Source of the DNA: Candidatus Nitrotoga sp. MKT | GTDB lineage: Bacteria; Pseudomonadota; Gammaproteobacteria; Burkholderiales; Gallionellaceae | NCBI GenBank assembly: GCA_003402345.1 | Contig: QFXH01000001.1 | Coordinates: 186,001-250,000, forward strand | Length of the DNA: 64,000 bases | Reading direction: 5' to 3' | Made by a program: the position numbers and the translations under genes | Part shown: positions 41,709-52,544 of the stretch, piece by piece | Position numbering within the stretch: the stretch's first letter is position 1 | How the letters are laid out: the number at the start of each line of letters is the position of its first letter | Notes under the pieces: generated by a model | The model's database searches: none | What the model was told of the DNA's origin: nothing | The model's input: the letters and a program-made list of their open reading frames with translations, nothing else

Positions 41709-43610
41709 TTATCGGCTCTCCAACTCTTCCCAGCGCGCCATTAGTTGCAACAACTCATCCTCAATAATAGCGGTGCGTTCCTGTAGCTGTTTGGCGTGCG
41801 TGGGATTGTCACGGTAGAGATTGCCCGTGCCCAAAGTAGCCGCAAGTTCTTCCTGTTCTTGTTCCAGAGACGCGATTCGCTGCGGAATCTGCTCTAGCTC
41901 ACGCGTTTCTTTGAAGCTTAATTTGGTAACAGGTTTGGATTTAACTTCCATTTGCGGCGATGGCTTGGCAGGAGCGGCTGTACTTACCGGCGCTCGCTGC
42001 CCGGCTTCTTGCTTCTTTACACGTACCCAATCTTCATAGCCACCGACGTATTCCATCAATTTGCCATCTCCCTCAAAGGCGATGACCTGAGTCACCACGT
42101 TGTCGAGAAAAGCGCGATCGTGGCTGACCAGAAACAGCGTGCCCTCGTAATCGGCGAGCAAGTCTTCCAGCAGCTCCATCGTTTCAATATCGAGATCATT
42201 GGTCGGCTCGTCCAGCACCAGCACATTAGCTGGCCGGCTAAACAAACGCGCTAGCAGTAGGCGATTGCGTTCACCGCCGGACAAACTTTTTACTGGTGAG
42301 CGGGCACGTTCCGGCGCGAATAAAAAATCGCCGAGATAGCTAATGATGTGCTTGCGTACGCCGCCAATTTCAATAAAATCAGCGCCCTGGCTAATGGTAT
42401 CGGCTAGCGTGGCCTCTTCATTCAATTGCGCACGCAATTGATCGAAATATGCCACTGCCAACTTGGTGCCTAAATGCACCTTGCCGCTATCTGGGGCTAA
42501 TTCGCCCAAGATAATTTTGAGAAGCGTGCTCTTGCCAGAGCCGTTTGGTCCCAACAGGCCAATCTTGTCGCCGCGCTGAATGCGGCAGGAAAAATCTTTA
42601 ATAATTTGCCTATCACCGAATGATTTACTGATGTGCGACAACTCCGTCACCAGCTTGCCGGATCGATCGCCCGCCTCCAGACTCATTTCAACTTTACCCA
42701 CACGTTCACGCCGCGCACTGCGCTCGCGCCGCAACTGCTCCAGCCGCCGCACGCGTCCTTCATTACGCACCCCCCGCGCCTTGATGCCCTGACGTATCCA
42801 TACCTCTTCCTGCGCCAACACTTTATCGAATTTGGCGTTGAGCACCGTTTCGTCCTGCAACATCTGCTCCTTGAAACGCAGGTAAGCCGCAAAATTTCCG
42901 GGGAAACTGGCAAGATTGCCGCGATCTAATTCGACTATTCGGGTAGTGACGTTATCCAGGAAACGCCGGTCGTGGGTCACAAACAACACGCTGCCACGAA
43001 AGCTGTTAAGCAAGCCTTCCAACCATTCAATGGATGAGAAATCAAGATGGTTGGTGGGCTCATCCAGAATCAAAACATCCGGCTCAGCTACCAACGCCTG
43101 CGCCAGTGCCACGCGCTTACGCACGCCACCGGAGAGATCTCCCACACGACTGTCGGCATTCAGCTCCAGACGTTGAATGGCGGTCTCAATGCGCGCCTGC
43201 ACCGCCCACCCATTTTGCGCTTCAAGCTTTGTTTGCAGTGGTTGCATTGCCTCCAGCAAACTATCGTAATCGGCATCCGGTTCGGCAAGCTGATGCGACA
43301 AATGATGGTAATCGGTAATAATTTGTTGTAGCTCGCCCAGCCCGCGCGCAACTTCGTCGAACACGGTCGCTTCGACATCTAATTCCGGTTCCTGGCTCAC
43401 ATAACAGATACGCACACCGGGTGCCCGCCATACCAGGCCATCATCTAACACAGCCTGTCCAGCCAGCACTTTTAACATACTGGACTTACCGCCGCCGTTG
43501 CGCCCGATCAAGCCGACACGCTCACCTTCGTCCAATTGAAAATTAACATGATCAAGCAATGGTACATGGCCGTAAGCAAGCGCGGCCTTATCAAGAGTAA
43601 TGTATGGCAT
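41709..43610 (-). CDS. uup: ABC-F ATPase (Uup-like)
   Basis: Two ABC domains (LIGRNGGGKSSMLKVL, LLGPNGSGKSTLLKII), two LSGG signatures, C-terminal coiled coil. Confidence 0.92.
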   Translation of the reverse strand: MPYITLDKAALAYGHVPLLDHVNFQLDEGERVGLIGRNGGGKSSMLKVLAGQAVLDDGLVWRAPGVRICYVSQEPELDVEATVFDEVARGLGELQQIITDYHHLSHQLAEPDADYDSLLEAMQPLQTKLEAQNGWAVQARIETAIQRLELNADSRVGDLSGGVRKRVALAQALVAEPDVLILDEPTNHLDFSSIEWLEGLLNSFRGSVLFVTHDRRFLDNVTTRIVELDRGNLASFPGNFAAYLRFKEQMLQDETVLNAKFDKVLAQEEVWIRQGIKARGVRNEGRVRRLEQLRRERSARRERVGKVEMSLEAGDRSGKLVTELSHISKSFGDRQIIKDFSCRIQRGDKIGLLGPNGSGKSTLLKIILGELAPDSGKVHLGTKLAVAYFDQLRAQLNEEATLADTISQGADFIEIGGVRKHIISYLGDFLFAPERARSPVKSLSGGERNRLLLARLFSRPANVLVLDEPTNDLDIETMELLEDLLADYEGTLFLVSHDRAFLDNVVTQVIAFEGDGKLMEYVGGYEDWVRVKKQEAGQRAPVSTAAPAKPSPQMEVKSKPVTKLSFKETRELEQIPQRIASLEQEQEELAATLGTGNLYRDNPTHAKQLQERTAIIEDELLQLMARWEELESR

Positions 43611-43776
43611 CAGGTATTATATTTTTAATTAACAAAAAGAAATTGATGGATAAACGAAAAACCCATCGACCATAGCGCAATAGGAAAAAATTAGCGCACA
43701 ACGAGATTGGGCAACCACGAGGAAATTACGACAGAAACGAATAACGTTACAGCCCAAATATTGCTAACAAGATTTT

Positions 43777-44397
43777 TCATTCTTTTCCAACAGCCAATAA
43801 TTTATTCAAATCCTCAATAATTTCTTTTGAATGACGGGACGTCTCTACCTTGTCATACACCTTACTAATTTTACCTTGCGGGTCAATCAAAAAAGTGTAT
43901 CGCCGCGCCAACTTAAATATCCCAAGATTCCGTAGCACGCCATAACGCGTGGTCACTTCAGCGCCCTTGTCCGCCAGCAACGGAAAGGGCAGAGAGTATT
44001 TTTTGGCAAAATCTGCATGGCTCTTGCTGTCATCCACACTGATACCGACCACCTGAGCACCAAGTCCAGTTAACTGATTCAGATCGTCACGAAAGTTGCA
44101 TGCCTGCTCAGTACAGCCGGGCGTATCATCCTTCGGGTAAAAATACAGCACTAGCCACTTACCTTGAAAATCCGCCAAGGTATAAATCTTTCCGTTCTGG
44201 TCTGGTAAATTAAATTTCGGCGCGGTTTCTCCAATTTTCGGCAATTCGCCCGCACGCGCCAACTGGCTTGCTATCAGCAATGCTAATATGCTCAATATAC
44301 CAAATATTATCAATATCTTAATGTTTCTCTCCTCGTGTTTAATTTTCAGGAAAAATTCCGAAGCCACAGCAATAAATTGCCATAAGGACGGCATCAA
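43777..44397 (-). CDS. Peroxiredoxin (BCP/PrxQ-like)
   Basis: GETAPKFNLPDQNGKIYTLADFQGKWLVLYFYPKDDTPGCTEQACNFRDD. Confidence 0.92.
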   Translation of the reverse strand: MMPSLWQFIAVASEFFLKIKHEERNIKILIIFGILSILALLIASQLARAGELPKIGETAPKFNLPDQNGKIYTLADFQGKWLVLYFYPKDDTPGCTEQACNFRDDLNQLTGLGAQVVGISVDDSKSHADFAKKYSLPFPLLADKGAEVTTRYGVLRNLGIFKLARRYTFLIDPQGKISKVYDKVETSRHSKEIIEDLNKLLAVGKE

Positions 44398-44666
44398 CTC
44401 AACACCGTAATGATACCAGCCGAACGCTATATCGCGCTCGTACTCAATTCAACAGGAGCTAATGTTTAAATTTACTGTAGCGTATAAATATCTGTCCAGA
44501 TTTGTAGCACATTATTTATCCGAGCTAAATTGCCACAGGAAATTCAAAAAATGAGCTTTAAAGGGGCTCAGATGGTTGGCTAAGCAGGGTTGACTGGCGC
44601 GGAAAGAGCTGCATGGTTAGCCTTCGGCCCTACAAAAACCAGGCTACCCGACTTCCATCGGCATAG

Positions 44667-44795
44667 TTACGTGCCATGCCCTGACACACGTAGAGCAAAG
44701 GACAACATGCTTTCGCGCCGTTTCATCAGCATAATCGTCGCACACTCTTCAGCATTCAATTGTTTGTAATGCTTTCCTGGATTTCTCCATTCCAA
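44667..44795 (-). pseudogene. IS30-family transposase N-terminal remnant
   Basis: Minus-strand reading LEWRNPGKHYKQLNAEECATIMLMKRRE... then stop; resembles the YKQLNAEERATIMLMK N-terminus of IS30-type transposases. Not in the supplied ORF track. Confidence 0.55.
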
Positions 44796-45207
44796 AACCT
44801 TTACCTCCCTAAGGTGTTGCAGTTTGTCATTAAACGCATCCCTCTAATAATTTAGAGTTACGAATATCCCTTTCACAACTTACTTGCATTCGATTTACCC
44901 GTATAGGCTTGAAAATAACTGGCAGATTTTCGTTAGCCAAGAAATAAGGAATTTGCTTATTCTCTTTTTTTGGTTACCGCCATAATATTTACGCAGCACA
45001 GATACAAGCAAAAACGCTACTAGAGTGCGTTAGTCAGGTGCGTACGTTAATGGTTATAAATATCGCTGATATTTTTCTATATGGCTGAACGCATAGATAA
45101 ACTCATGCAGAATGAAGGAATAAATTTCACTTAAAAATAGTTGGATCGGACTTAACAACAACTGGAATACGCAAAATTTATAAAGCATTACAACTGGGTG
45201 GGATGGA

Positions 45208-46593
45208 ATGGCAATCTGTAGAGGGTTCCTTAAACATGTAATGTTATATGTGGCGCTGTTTTTGCCATTGACCGTCTCTGCTGCAAGCGATAAAGATTTG
45301 AGCGACATTCGCGAACAGATCAAACAACTGAAAGATAGTTACGAACAACGCATCACACAACTCGAACAACGCCTACAACAAGCCGAGGCCAGCCGCCAAG
45401 CCGAAACCACGATTACGCAAACACAAGTGCAAGCCCCCGCACCACAGCCCAACCGTTCTCCTGCCTCTAGTGTAAGCACATACAATCCGGCTACCTCTTT
45501 GATCCTAACTGGCACCTATGAAAACTTAAAGCGAGATCCAAACGTACCCATCACCGGTTTTGCCATGGCTCCCAACGACCACGGTTATACCAAAGGGTTC
45601 AGCCTGCAGGAAACAGAGCTAAGCCTTATTGCCAACATCGACCCGCAGTTCCGTGGAGAAGCTAAACTTGCCTTATCACCTGATGATGGTTTGGGTGTAG
45701 AAAATGCCTTTATACAGACCACCACGCTAGGCGATGGCTTTAATCTAATGCTTGGACGATTTTTCTCCCATCTAGGTTATTTGAACGAGGTGCATGCCCA
45801 TGCATGGGATTTCGTTGATCAGCCACTCGTTTATCGCACATTCTGGAACAACCAGTTAACTGAAGACGGCATGCAATTAAGATGGCTGGCGCCAACCGAT
45901 ACCTTTATTGAACTTGGTGCCGAAATCGGCCGAGGACTCAGCTACCCGGGCACCAGTCGGCAAAAAAATGGTGTGGGTTCAAACGTACTGTTCGCGCATG
46001 TCGGCTCTGACGTGGGTGACAGCAGCAGTTTCCTCGCGGGTATTTCCTTGCATCAGACCAAGCGTGAGAACGCACAATTTGATGCTGTTCCTGATTTACT
46101 TGGTACAGCAGGTGGTGTAAGTAACCTGTTCAATGGAAATAGCAAGACCGCCGGAGTAGATTTCGTTTGGAAATACGCGCCAAATGGGAATATTCGTCTA
46201 ACGAATTTTAAGCTACAAGGCGAATATTTCCGGCGTCGTGAAGACGGCACACTCACTTATAACCTTACCACTCCAGACAGCTACTCAGTTACCCAATCTG
46301 GCTGGTATTTGCAAGGCGTTCATCAATTCAGGCCACGTTGGCGTGTAGGGTTGCGATATGACCAGCTTAATTCTGGCATAGCTCAGGTCGGCTTCCTGAA
46401 TGCTTCCAATATTATCAGCAACTATGGCTATGCTCCCACGCGCACTACGATAATGTTTGACTACAGTCCAAGCGAATTTTCACGCATGCGTATGCAGGTG
46501 GCTCAAGATAATTCCCGGCAAGGCCTGACCGATACGCAATTCTTTATGCAATACATTATGAGTTTGGGTGCGCACGGCGTACACAAGTTTTAG
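45208..46593 (+). CDS. Outer-membrane beta-barrel protein with N-terminal coiled coil
   Basis: Signal sequence MLYVALFLPLTVSA, coiled coil DIREQIKQLKDSYEQRITQLEQRLQQAE, then barrel-like alternating segments; upstream of metal SBP gene. Confidence 0.7.
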   Translation: MAICRGFLKHVMLYVALFLPLTVSAASDKDLSDIREQIKQLKDSYEQRITQLEQRLQQAEASRQAETTITQTQVQAPAPQPNRSPASSVSTYNPATSLILTGTYENLKRDPNVPITGFAMAPNDHGYTKGFSLQETELSLIANIDPQFRGEAKLALSPDDGLGVENAFIQTTTLGDGFNLMLGRFFSHLGYLNEVHAHAWDFVDQPLVYRTFWNNQLTEDGMQLRWLAPTDTFIELGAEIGRGLSYPGTSRQKNGVGSNVLFAHVGSDVGDSSSFLAGISLHQTKRENAQFDAVPDLLGTAGGVSNLFNGNSKTAGVDFVWKYAPNGNIRLTNFKLQGEYFRRREDGTLTYNLTTPDSYSVTQSGWYLQGVHQFRPRWRVGLRYDQLNSGIAQVGFLNASNIISNYGYAPTRTTIMFDYSPSEFSRMRMQVAQDNSRQGLTDTQFFMQYIMSLGAHGVHKF

Positions 46594-46671
46594 TTAACCG
46601 TCAGGGCCGCGAAAAAAATGGGAAACACAATACCTTCCTTGTTTGCCTAACGAAACCAAAAGGACAACACC

Positions 46672-47583
46672 ATGAAAAAAATACTCTTTCCTTTAATGTA
46701 TTTGCTGCTGTTGGCGCTCACCCAACCTGTACATGCAGCCTTGGAAGTCTTCACCTGCGAACCCGAATGGACAGCCCTGACAAAGGAACTGGCGGCAAAC
46801 AAAGTTAACATCTATACCGCCACCAACGCGCTGCAAGACCCACACTACGTGGAAGCGCGCCCCAGCCTGATCGCCAAGGCACGCCGTGCGCAACTGGTGG
46901 TCTGCACCGGCGCGGAATTAGAGTTAGCTTGGTTACCGCTCATTCTGCGCGAATCGGGAAATGTCAACGCCACCCTGGGTAAGCCTGGTTACTTCACCGC
47001 CTCAAGCTATGTGACCATGCTGGAAATCCCTATTAACCTGGATCGCTCTTTGGGCGACCTGCATGCCTTAGGCAATCCACACATCCATCTCGATGCTCGC
47101 AGCTTTCTCCCTATTGCAAAAGCGCTGTCAGCACGGCTGGTCGAGCTCGACCCCGCTAACACAGAGTTCTACCTGAGCCGCCTGCAAGCCTTCACGCAAA
47201 CTTGGCAAAGCGCAATAACACGCTGGGAAAAGCAGGCCGCGCCACTCAGAGGGCAAGCTTTTGTCGCACAGCACCAGGCTTATTCTTATATGAATGCATG
47301 GTTGGGGCTGAAACAAGTTGCCGTGCTGGAACCCAAGCCCGGCATGGAACCTAGTGTGGCACACCTAGCGCAAGTGATTGTACAGTTGCAACAATCTCCG
47401 GCGAAGATGGTAGTTCGTTCAGCCTATCAAAATCCAAAACCATCCAAATGGATTGCCGAGCGCGCGCATATTCCCGAAGTAGTTTTGCCGTTCAGTGTAG
47501 GTGGCACAGAAGGCTCTAAAGATTTATTCAGTCTGTTTGACGATACCATCGCACGTTTGTTGGCGGGAATGGCATCTAATTAA
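46672..47583 (+). CDS. Zinc/manganese ABC transporter substrate-binding protein (ZnuA-like)
   Basis: Signal peptide, LEVFTCEPEWTALTKELAANKVNIYTATNALQDPHYVEARPSLIAKARRAQLVVCTGAELELAWLPLIL, NPHIHLDARSFLPIAKAL. Confidence 0.88.
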   Translation: MKKILFPLMYLLLLALTQPVHAALEVFTCEPEWTALTKELAANKVNIYTATNALQDPHYVEARPSLIAKARRAQLVVCTGAELELAWLPLILRESGNVNATLGKPGYFTASSYVTMLEIPINLDRSLGDLHALGNPHIHLDARSFLPIAKALSARLVELDPANTEFYLSRLQAFTQTWQSAITRWEKQAAPLRGQAFVAQHQAYSYMNAWLGLKQVAVLEPKPGMEPSVAHLAQVIVQLQQSPAKMVVRSAYQNPKPSKWIAERAHIPEVVLPFSVGGTEGSKDLFSLFDDTIARLLAGMASN

Positions 47584-47664
47584 ATTTTGCGCCTCCTCTC
47601 TTCCAATCCTTCTTCCGTTTAAAGATGATGGCATGTAAAGAGGGCGATTTTAGGAGTACAAAAG

Positions 47665-48426
47665 ATGAATATGGTCAATTTCGAAATTCTGCTGCCCGCC
47701 TTTATTGCTGGGCTTTTGGTGCTCGCCACCCATGTCCCACTCGGCATGAAGGTGTTAGCGCGCGGCATTATCTTTGCCGACATTACCGTGGCACAAATTG
47801 CAGGGCTCGGCGTGGTTGTCGCAGGACTGCTGAGATTGACCGAATATCCGCTCGCAGTGCAAGCGATGGCCGCCACCAGTGCCCTGCTAGGTGCAGAATT
47901 ACTAACCTTTATAGAACGAAAACTACCAGAAGTGCAGGAAGCCTGCATTGGTTTGATGTTCGTACTCGCCGCCAGCGGCAGTATCCTACTGATGAGCCAC
48001 GATACCCAAGCTGGCGAGCATATTAAAGACTTGCTGGTCGGGCAAATCTTATGGGTGAGTAAAACCCAGCTCATAGCAACGGCGGTTCTCACTGCCACGT
48101 TGCTGGCGCTGTGGAGCGTGGTTAGCAAACGATTTGGCAGCATGGGTTTCTATACATTATTCGCGCTGGCTGTAACTGCCTCAGTGCAACTGGTTGGAGT
48201 TTATTTAGTATTCGCCAGCCTCATCGTCCCCGCGCTTGCCACACACAATCTGCAACGGAAACGACAACGCATAATTGTTGCCTTCGCAATAGGTGCCTCA
48301 GGTTATGCTGGAGGGCTGTTGCTATCAGTATGGCTAGATATACCAAGTGGTGCAGCCATCGTATGGACAATGTCACTAGTGGGGGCGGCGGTGCTTTTTC
48401 AAAATCGCAAGCGACTTGCCCCTTGA
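47665..48426 (+). CDS. Metal ABC transporter permease (ZnuB-like)
   Basis: PLGMKVLARGIIFADITVAQIAGLGVVVAGLL, multiple TM segments; follows ZnuA-like gene. Confidence 0.87.
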   Translation: MNMVNFEILLPAFIAGLLVLATHVPLGMKVLARGIIFADITVAQIAGLGVVVAGLLRLTEYPLAVQAMAATSALLGAELLTFIERKLPEVQEACIGLMFVLAASGSILLMSHDTQAGEHIKDLLVGQILWVSKTQLIATAVLTATLLALWSVVSKRFGSMGFYTLFALAVTASVQLVGVYLVFASLIVPALATHNLQRKRQRIIVAFAIGASGYAGGLLLSVWLDIPSGAAIVWTMSLVGAAVLFQNRKRLAP

Positions 48427-48556
48427 AAGACACATGCCGGATGCAGCGCTTGACGCCGGGATTAGAAAGGCAATAACATTTTTATGTTAATAACAACATA
48501 TAGTTAACATCAAATCAACCGATCTATCCGACCCGATTATCGGCTAAAAGGTACGT

Positions 48557-49726
48557 CTAAACATTATCCTGTCCGCGTGCGTAACCAATCACACCAGTTA
48601 AAAAACGGACCATTGCATAGCTGATGCGCATCAGCAAATGCGTCCATATACTATGCTCGCGCCACACAGAAGGGGAAATCAACCGGGCGCTGTGCGCAAT
48701 CTCTTGCAATAAATTGGCACGCAATGATTCAGCAAAACCTGTATCGCGAACTACCAAGTTAGCTTCACGCGCCAGCCACAGACTGAATGGATCTATGTTG
48801 GATGAACCTACGGTTGCCCAGTAGCCATCCACCACCGCAACCTTGGCGTGCATAAAACTGGCGTGATATTCGTGAATTTCCATACCGCCTCGCAATAATT
48901 CGTCATACAGTGCACGCGTAGCAAAGTGCTGCAAGTGATATTCCACCTGCCCTTGCAACAGCAACACAACGCGCACTCCGCGCCGAGCCGCATTTAGCAA
49001 AGCATGGCGAAAACGCAACCCCGGCAGAAAATAGGCGTTGGCAATGATAATTTCTCGCCGTGCCCCGGCAATGGCTTTGAGATAGGCGTGTTCAATATCA
49101 TGGCGATGACGTAAGTTATCTCGCAACACAAACGCTACTTTATGTTGCTCAGTATTTTTATGCGCGGCCAGCAGTGTTACGCGCTCACGCTGCCGCCGAA
49201 AATTTATCCACGACACCAGCGTCCACAAACGCCGCATTACAAAACGTATGTGTCCTGCCGTAGCTCCCCGCACCTCAACCGAATAATCCAGACGCGGCGC
49301 TACAATCCGACCACCAGGCACATCATTGATAATATTGATGCCGCTTACAAAGGCAATGTTCTCATCCACCAGCGCCAACTTACGGTGCAAACGGCGCAGA
49401 CGGTGGCGACGCAATTTAAAGCGTGCGATTTCCGGGCGATACCACAATACCTCTACGCCCGCCCCGCGCAGATCATTCACCCACCTATCCGGCAAATCGG
49501 CTGAACCGTAACCATCCAACAGCAAGTGCACCCTCACGCCACGCTTGGCCGCGCGCTGCAACGCCTGCGAGACCAAACGGCCGCAAGCATCGGCGGCATA
49601 AATATATGTTTCCAGATAAACCGAGCGGGTCGCGGCTTCTATCGCCGCAATCAGGCGCGGAAAATATTCCTCACCGTTGCGTAACAGCGTCAGAATATGG
49701 CCGTCAACCAGATGCGTACTACTCAT
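48557..49726 (-). CDS. clsB: Cardiolipin synthase ClsB (phospholipase D family)
   Basis: Two HKD-type motifs: LHRKLALVDENIAFVSGINI and MHAKVAVVDGYWATVGSSNIDPFSL. Start at 49726 overlaps upstream stop (ATGA). Confidence 0.9.
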   Translation of the reverse strand: MSSTHLVDGHILTLLRNGEEYFPRLIAAIEAATRSVYLETYIYAADACGRLVSQALQRAAKRGVRVHLLLDGYGSADLPDRWVNDLRGAGVEVLWYRPEIARFKLRRHRLRRLHRKLALVDENIAFVSGINIINDVPGGRIVAPRLDYSVEVRGATAGHIRFVMRRLWTLVSWINFRRQRERVTLLAAHKNTEQHKVAFVLRDNLRHRHDIEHAYLKAIAGARREIIIANAYFLPGLRFRHALLNAARRGVRVVLLLQGQVEYHLQHFATRALYDELLRGGMEIHEYHASFMHAKVAVVDGYWATVGSSNIDPFSLWLAREANLVVRDTGFAESLRANLLQEIAHSARLISPSVWREHSIWTHLLMRISYAMVRFLTGVIGYARGQDNV

Positions 49727-50475
49727 AGGGCGAGCGTTGCAGACAGCGCCACATGATCTGAAATTTTCCTCCACGAATGTACTTCACAGCGCTTAATTTC
49801 TAGCCCCCGCACATAAATACGATCCATGCGCAGTAGCGGTATACCCGCCGGAAAACTACGTGCTGGCCTGCCGAGATTTTTTTCAAATACCTCATGCAAT
49901 TGCAATTCATGGGCTAACAGACGACTGGCATAGTTGCGCCAGTCATTAAAATCACCCGCGACAATCAGACGCGCATCCACCGGCACCATCCGCTTGATAC
50001 GCTCAATCAGCGCATTAAATTGCACCCTGCGGCCGCGTTTGAATAAACCAAAATGAACACAAATGCAATGCAGAGGCTGACTGATTTCACTCTGATCAGT
50101 TTTTGGCAGATCAATTACACAATGCAGCAGGCCTCGACTCTCGAAGCGGTGCGCGGAAATATCCAGATTATCCCAGTCCACAATCGAGTAACGGCTCAAA
50201 AGGGCATTTCCGTGATGACCGTCTATATACACGGAATTTTTTCCATACGCATGATGCGGCCATATCTGATCGGCTAGAAACTCATGTTGCGGCGAAGTGG
50301 CGTAACTATGGAGATGCCGTATGTCACGGTTGTTTTCGCCCTGTACCTCCTGCAAGAAAACAATATCAGCGTTGAGTTCACGCAAACGCTCACGCAATTC
50401 GTGCAGCACAATGCGCTGGTTGAAATGGGATAAACCCTTATGAATGTTGTAGGTGACGATATTCAGTGTGGTCAT
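49723..50475 (-). CDS. Endonuclease/exonuclease/phosphatase family protein
   Basis: LNIVTYNIHKGLSHFNQRIVLHELRERLRELNADIVFLQEVQGE; VAGDFNDWRNYASR; SDHVALSATL. Confidence 0.92.
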   Translation of the reverse strand: MTTLNIVTYNIHKGLSHFNQRIVLHELRERLRELNADIVFLQEVQGENNRDIRHLHSYATSPQHEFLADQIWPHHAYGKNSVYIDGHHGNALLSRYSIVDWDNLDISAHRFESRGLLHCVIDLPKTDQSEISQPLHCICVHFGLFKRGRRVQFNALIERIKRMVPVDARLIVAGDFNDWRNYASRLLAHELQLHEVFEKNLGRPARSFPAGIPLLRMDRIYVRGLEIKRCEVHSWRKISDHVALSATLAL

Positions 50476-50557
50476 AGGTGGCTCATCGATACCGTATCAG
50501 CAGACCACATATCATTTTAATATACGCAATGAACGTGTTGTTAGCCGCAAATATTCG

Positions 50558-51655
50558 TCAGGCGTTACCGATACCTTGGGTGGGAAGGCTGATTTGACGC
50601 GCGAAATCCAGCATGCGTCCGATAGAAACCTTGGCACGACGCCCGATTACCGGATCAACATGTATCTCATTTTTCCCTCTTTCCAACACATCAGCGAGAT
50701 TTAACAACCCGTTCATCGCCATCCACGGACAGTGATTACAGCTAGTGCAATTTGCGCCCTCTCCAACCGTAGGCGCTTCAAGAAATACCTTGTCAGGCGA
50801 TAAAGTTTTCATCCTGTGCAGGATACCATTATCGGTCGCCACAATGAATTTGTCCGCAGCCAAACTCTGTGTTGCCTTAATGAGCTGCGTGGTGGAACCC
50901 ACTACATCAGCAAGCTGCACCACTGCCGGGGGAGATTCCGGGTGGACTAGCACTTTGGCATCAGGGTGTTGCGCCTTAAGTTTAGCCAGCTCCTTGGCCT
51001 TGAACTCGTCATGCACCACACATGAACCTTGCCACAGTAATACGTCAGCGCCACTTTGTTGCTGAATGTAGTGGCCCAGATGACGATCCGGTGCCCACAA
51101 TATCTTCTGCCCCTGCTCCTTAAGATGCTTAACGATGGGCAACGCGATAGAACTGGTTACCACCCAGTCGGCACGTGCCTTCACTGCCGCACTGGTATTG
51201 GCATACACCACCACGGTGCGATCCGGATGTGCGTCGCAAAAAGCAGTAAACTCCTCCACCGGACAACCAAGGTCAAGCGAACAGTTGGCATCCAAATCAG
51301 GCATTAACACGCGCTTTTCCGGGTTGAGGATTTTCGCTGTCTCGCCCATGAAACGCACCCCCGCCACCACTAACGTTTGCGCCGGATGTTGATGGCCGAA
51401 ATTGGCCATATCAAGGGAGTCAGATACGCAACCGCCTGTAGCATCAGCCAAGTCCTGCAAGTCTGGATGTACATAATAGTGCGCCACCAACACCGCATCC
51501 TGTTCTTTTAACAGTCTCTTGATGCGCTCGATCAGCATGGCCTTTTCATCAGGCTCCGGTTCGCGCGGCTTCTTCGCCCACGCTGTCGAAGTGGCGCAAC
51601 CGGGATGATCATAGGCAATCGATATCATGCCACCCTGCCTTTCAATTTCCTTCAT
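50558..51655 (-). CDS. nadA: Quinolinate synthase NadA
   Basis: [77 protein letters not shown]. Confidence 0.97.
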   Translation of the reverse strand: MKEIERQGGMISIAYDHPGCATSTAWAKKPREPEPDEKAMLIERIKRLLKEQDAVLVAHYYVHPDLQDLADATGGCVSDSLDMANFGHQHPAQTLVVAGVRFMGETAKILNPEKRVLMPDLDANCSLDLGCPVEEFTAFCDAHPDRTVVVYANTSAAVKARADWVVTSSIALPIVKHLKEQGQKILWAPDRHLGHYIQQQSGADVLLWQGSCVVHDEFKAKELAKLKAQHPDAKVLVHPESPPAVVQLADVVGSTTQLIKATQSLAADKFIVATDNGILHRMKTLSPDKVFLEAPTVGEGANCTSCNHCPWMAMNGLLNLADVLERGKNEIHVDPVIGRRAKVSIGRMLDFARQISLPTQGIGNA

Positions 51656-52139
51656 TTGAAAATCTTTCGTTCACTGATGTATGGGCGGTTTCAACCCTCA
51701 CTTTTTTTCTTTCAGGCAGCTGCAAAATCGCTTCGCGGTTACTGGGCGAAAATACCAACCCCGCAGCCTCCCGCCAAGGCAACCATTGATAACTCAGATG
51801 TTCCCGCGGTGACAATTGGACAGGAAGTACACCGGGTAATTCCAATCCAAATACATGCTCGGTGTTGTGGCGAGTACCGGGCGCATAGCGGTGCTGCCAT
51901 TTTGCATAAATTTCATAGATATTTTTGACCTGCCAGTCCACCAAAGAATAATGATTAGCATCCAAACCAGTTTCCTCAAACACTTCGCGCACAGCTGTTT
52001 CGCGCAAAAGCTCGCCTTCATCCCGGCTACCGGTAACTGATTGCCAAGAACCTGGATGATCAGCGCGTTCCAGAAGCAATACCTCAAAATCCAAAGTATA
52101 AATTACCACTAACACCGAAACGGGTAATTTATATTGCAT
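51642..52139 (-). CDS. nudB: NUDIX hydrolase, dihydroneopterin triphosphate diphosphatase-like
   Basis: [39 protein letters not shown] (NUDIX-box pattern). Confidence 0.88.
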   Translation of the reverse strand: MQYKLPVSVLVVIYTLDFEVLLLERADHPGSWQSVTGSRDEGELLRETAVREVFEETGLDANHYSLVDWQVKNIYEIYAKWQHRYAPGTRHNTEHVFGLELPGVLPVQLSPREHLSYQWLPWREAAGLVFSPSNREAILQLPERKKVRVETAHTSVNERFSNEGN

Positions 52140-52147
52140 GGGTGGCG

Positions 52148-52543
52148 CTAGCAGAAAAAAATCCAGAATGGTTTATCCTGCGATTTCCAGAAAGCTATCG
52201 TATCAGCAAAAATTTCCATAGCCATATTGTGATCCTCAGCAGCCATCCCGAGTGTTTCATTATCATTACGCAACAACAGCACATAACCGCAGGCAGATTG
52301 CCAAGAAAGATCACTCAATGCATCAGCCAGCGCATCCCAATTGCTACCAAACCAATCCGGCACATGGACTGCCTGAGCGATGGCAGCGATAAATTTTTCC
52401 TTGCCCTCTACCTCAGCCAGATCAACCTCGAACAAGACACAGCCTGCCTCTGTAGCTGCCGTATACAACTCGTCCAAGCGGCAACCTAGCCGGTATGCAC
52501 CCGCCTCTCTTACATCTTTTAAGCGTAACGACAAATTATCCAT
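52148..52543 (-). CDS. Barstar-family RNase inhibitor
   Basis: RLGCRLDELYTAATEAGCVLFEVDLAEVEGKEKFIAAIAQAVHVPDWFGSNWDALADALSDLSW; start MDNLSLRL at 52543, 1 nt from upstream stop. Confidence 0.9.
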   Translation of the reverse strand: MDNLSLRLKDVREAGAYRLGCRLDELYTAATEAGCVLFEVDLAEVEGKEKFIAAIAQAVHVPDWFGSNWDALADALSDLSWQSACGYVLLLRNDNETLGMAAEDHNMAMEIFADTIAFWKSQDKPFWIFFC

Positions 52544-52544
52544 G

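Noticed and set aside
44560-44670. Possible riboswitch or ncRNA upstream of the metal operon
   Set aside because: A short stem is visible but I could not match any riboswitch consensus, and the area contains transposase debris; needs cmscan.
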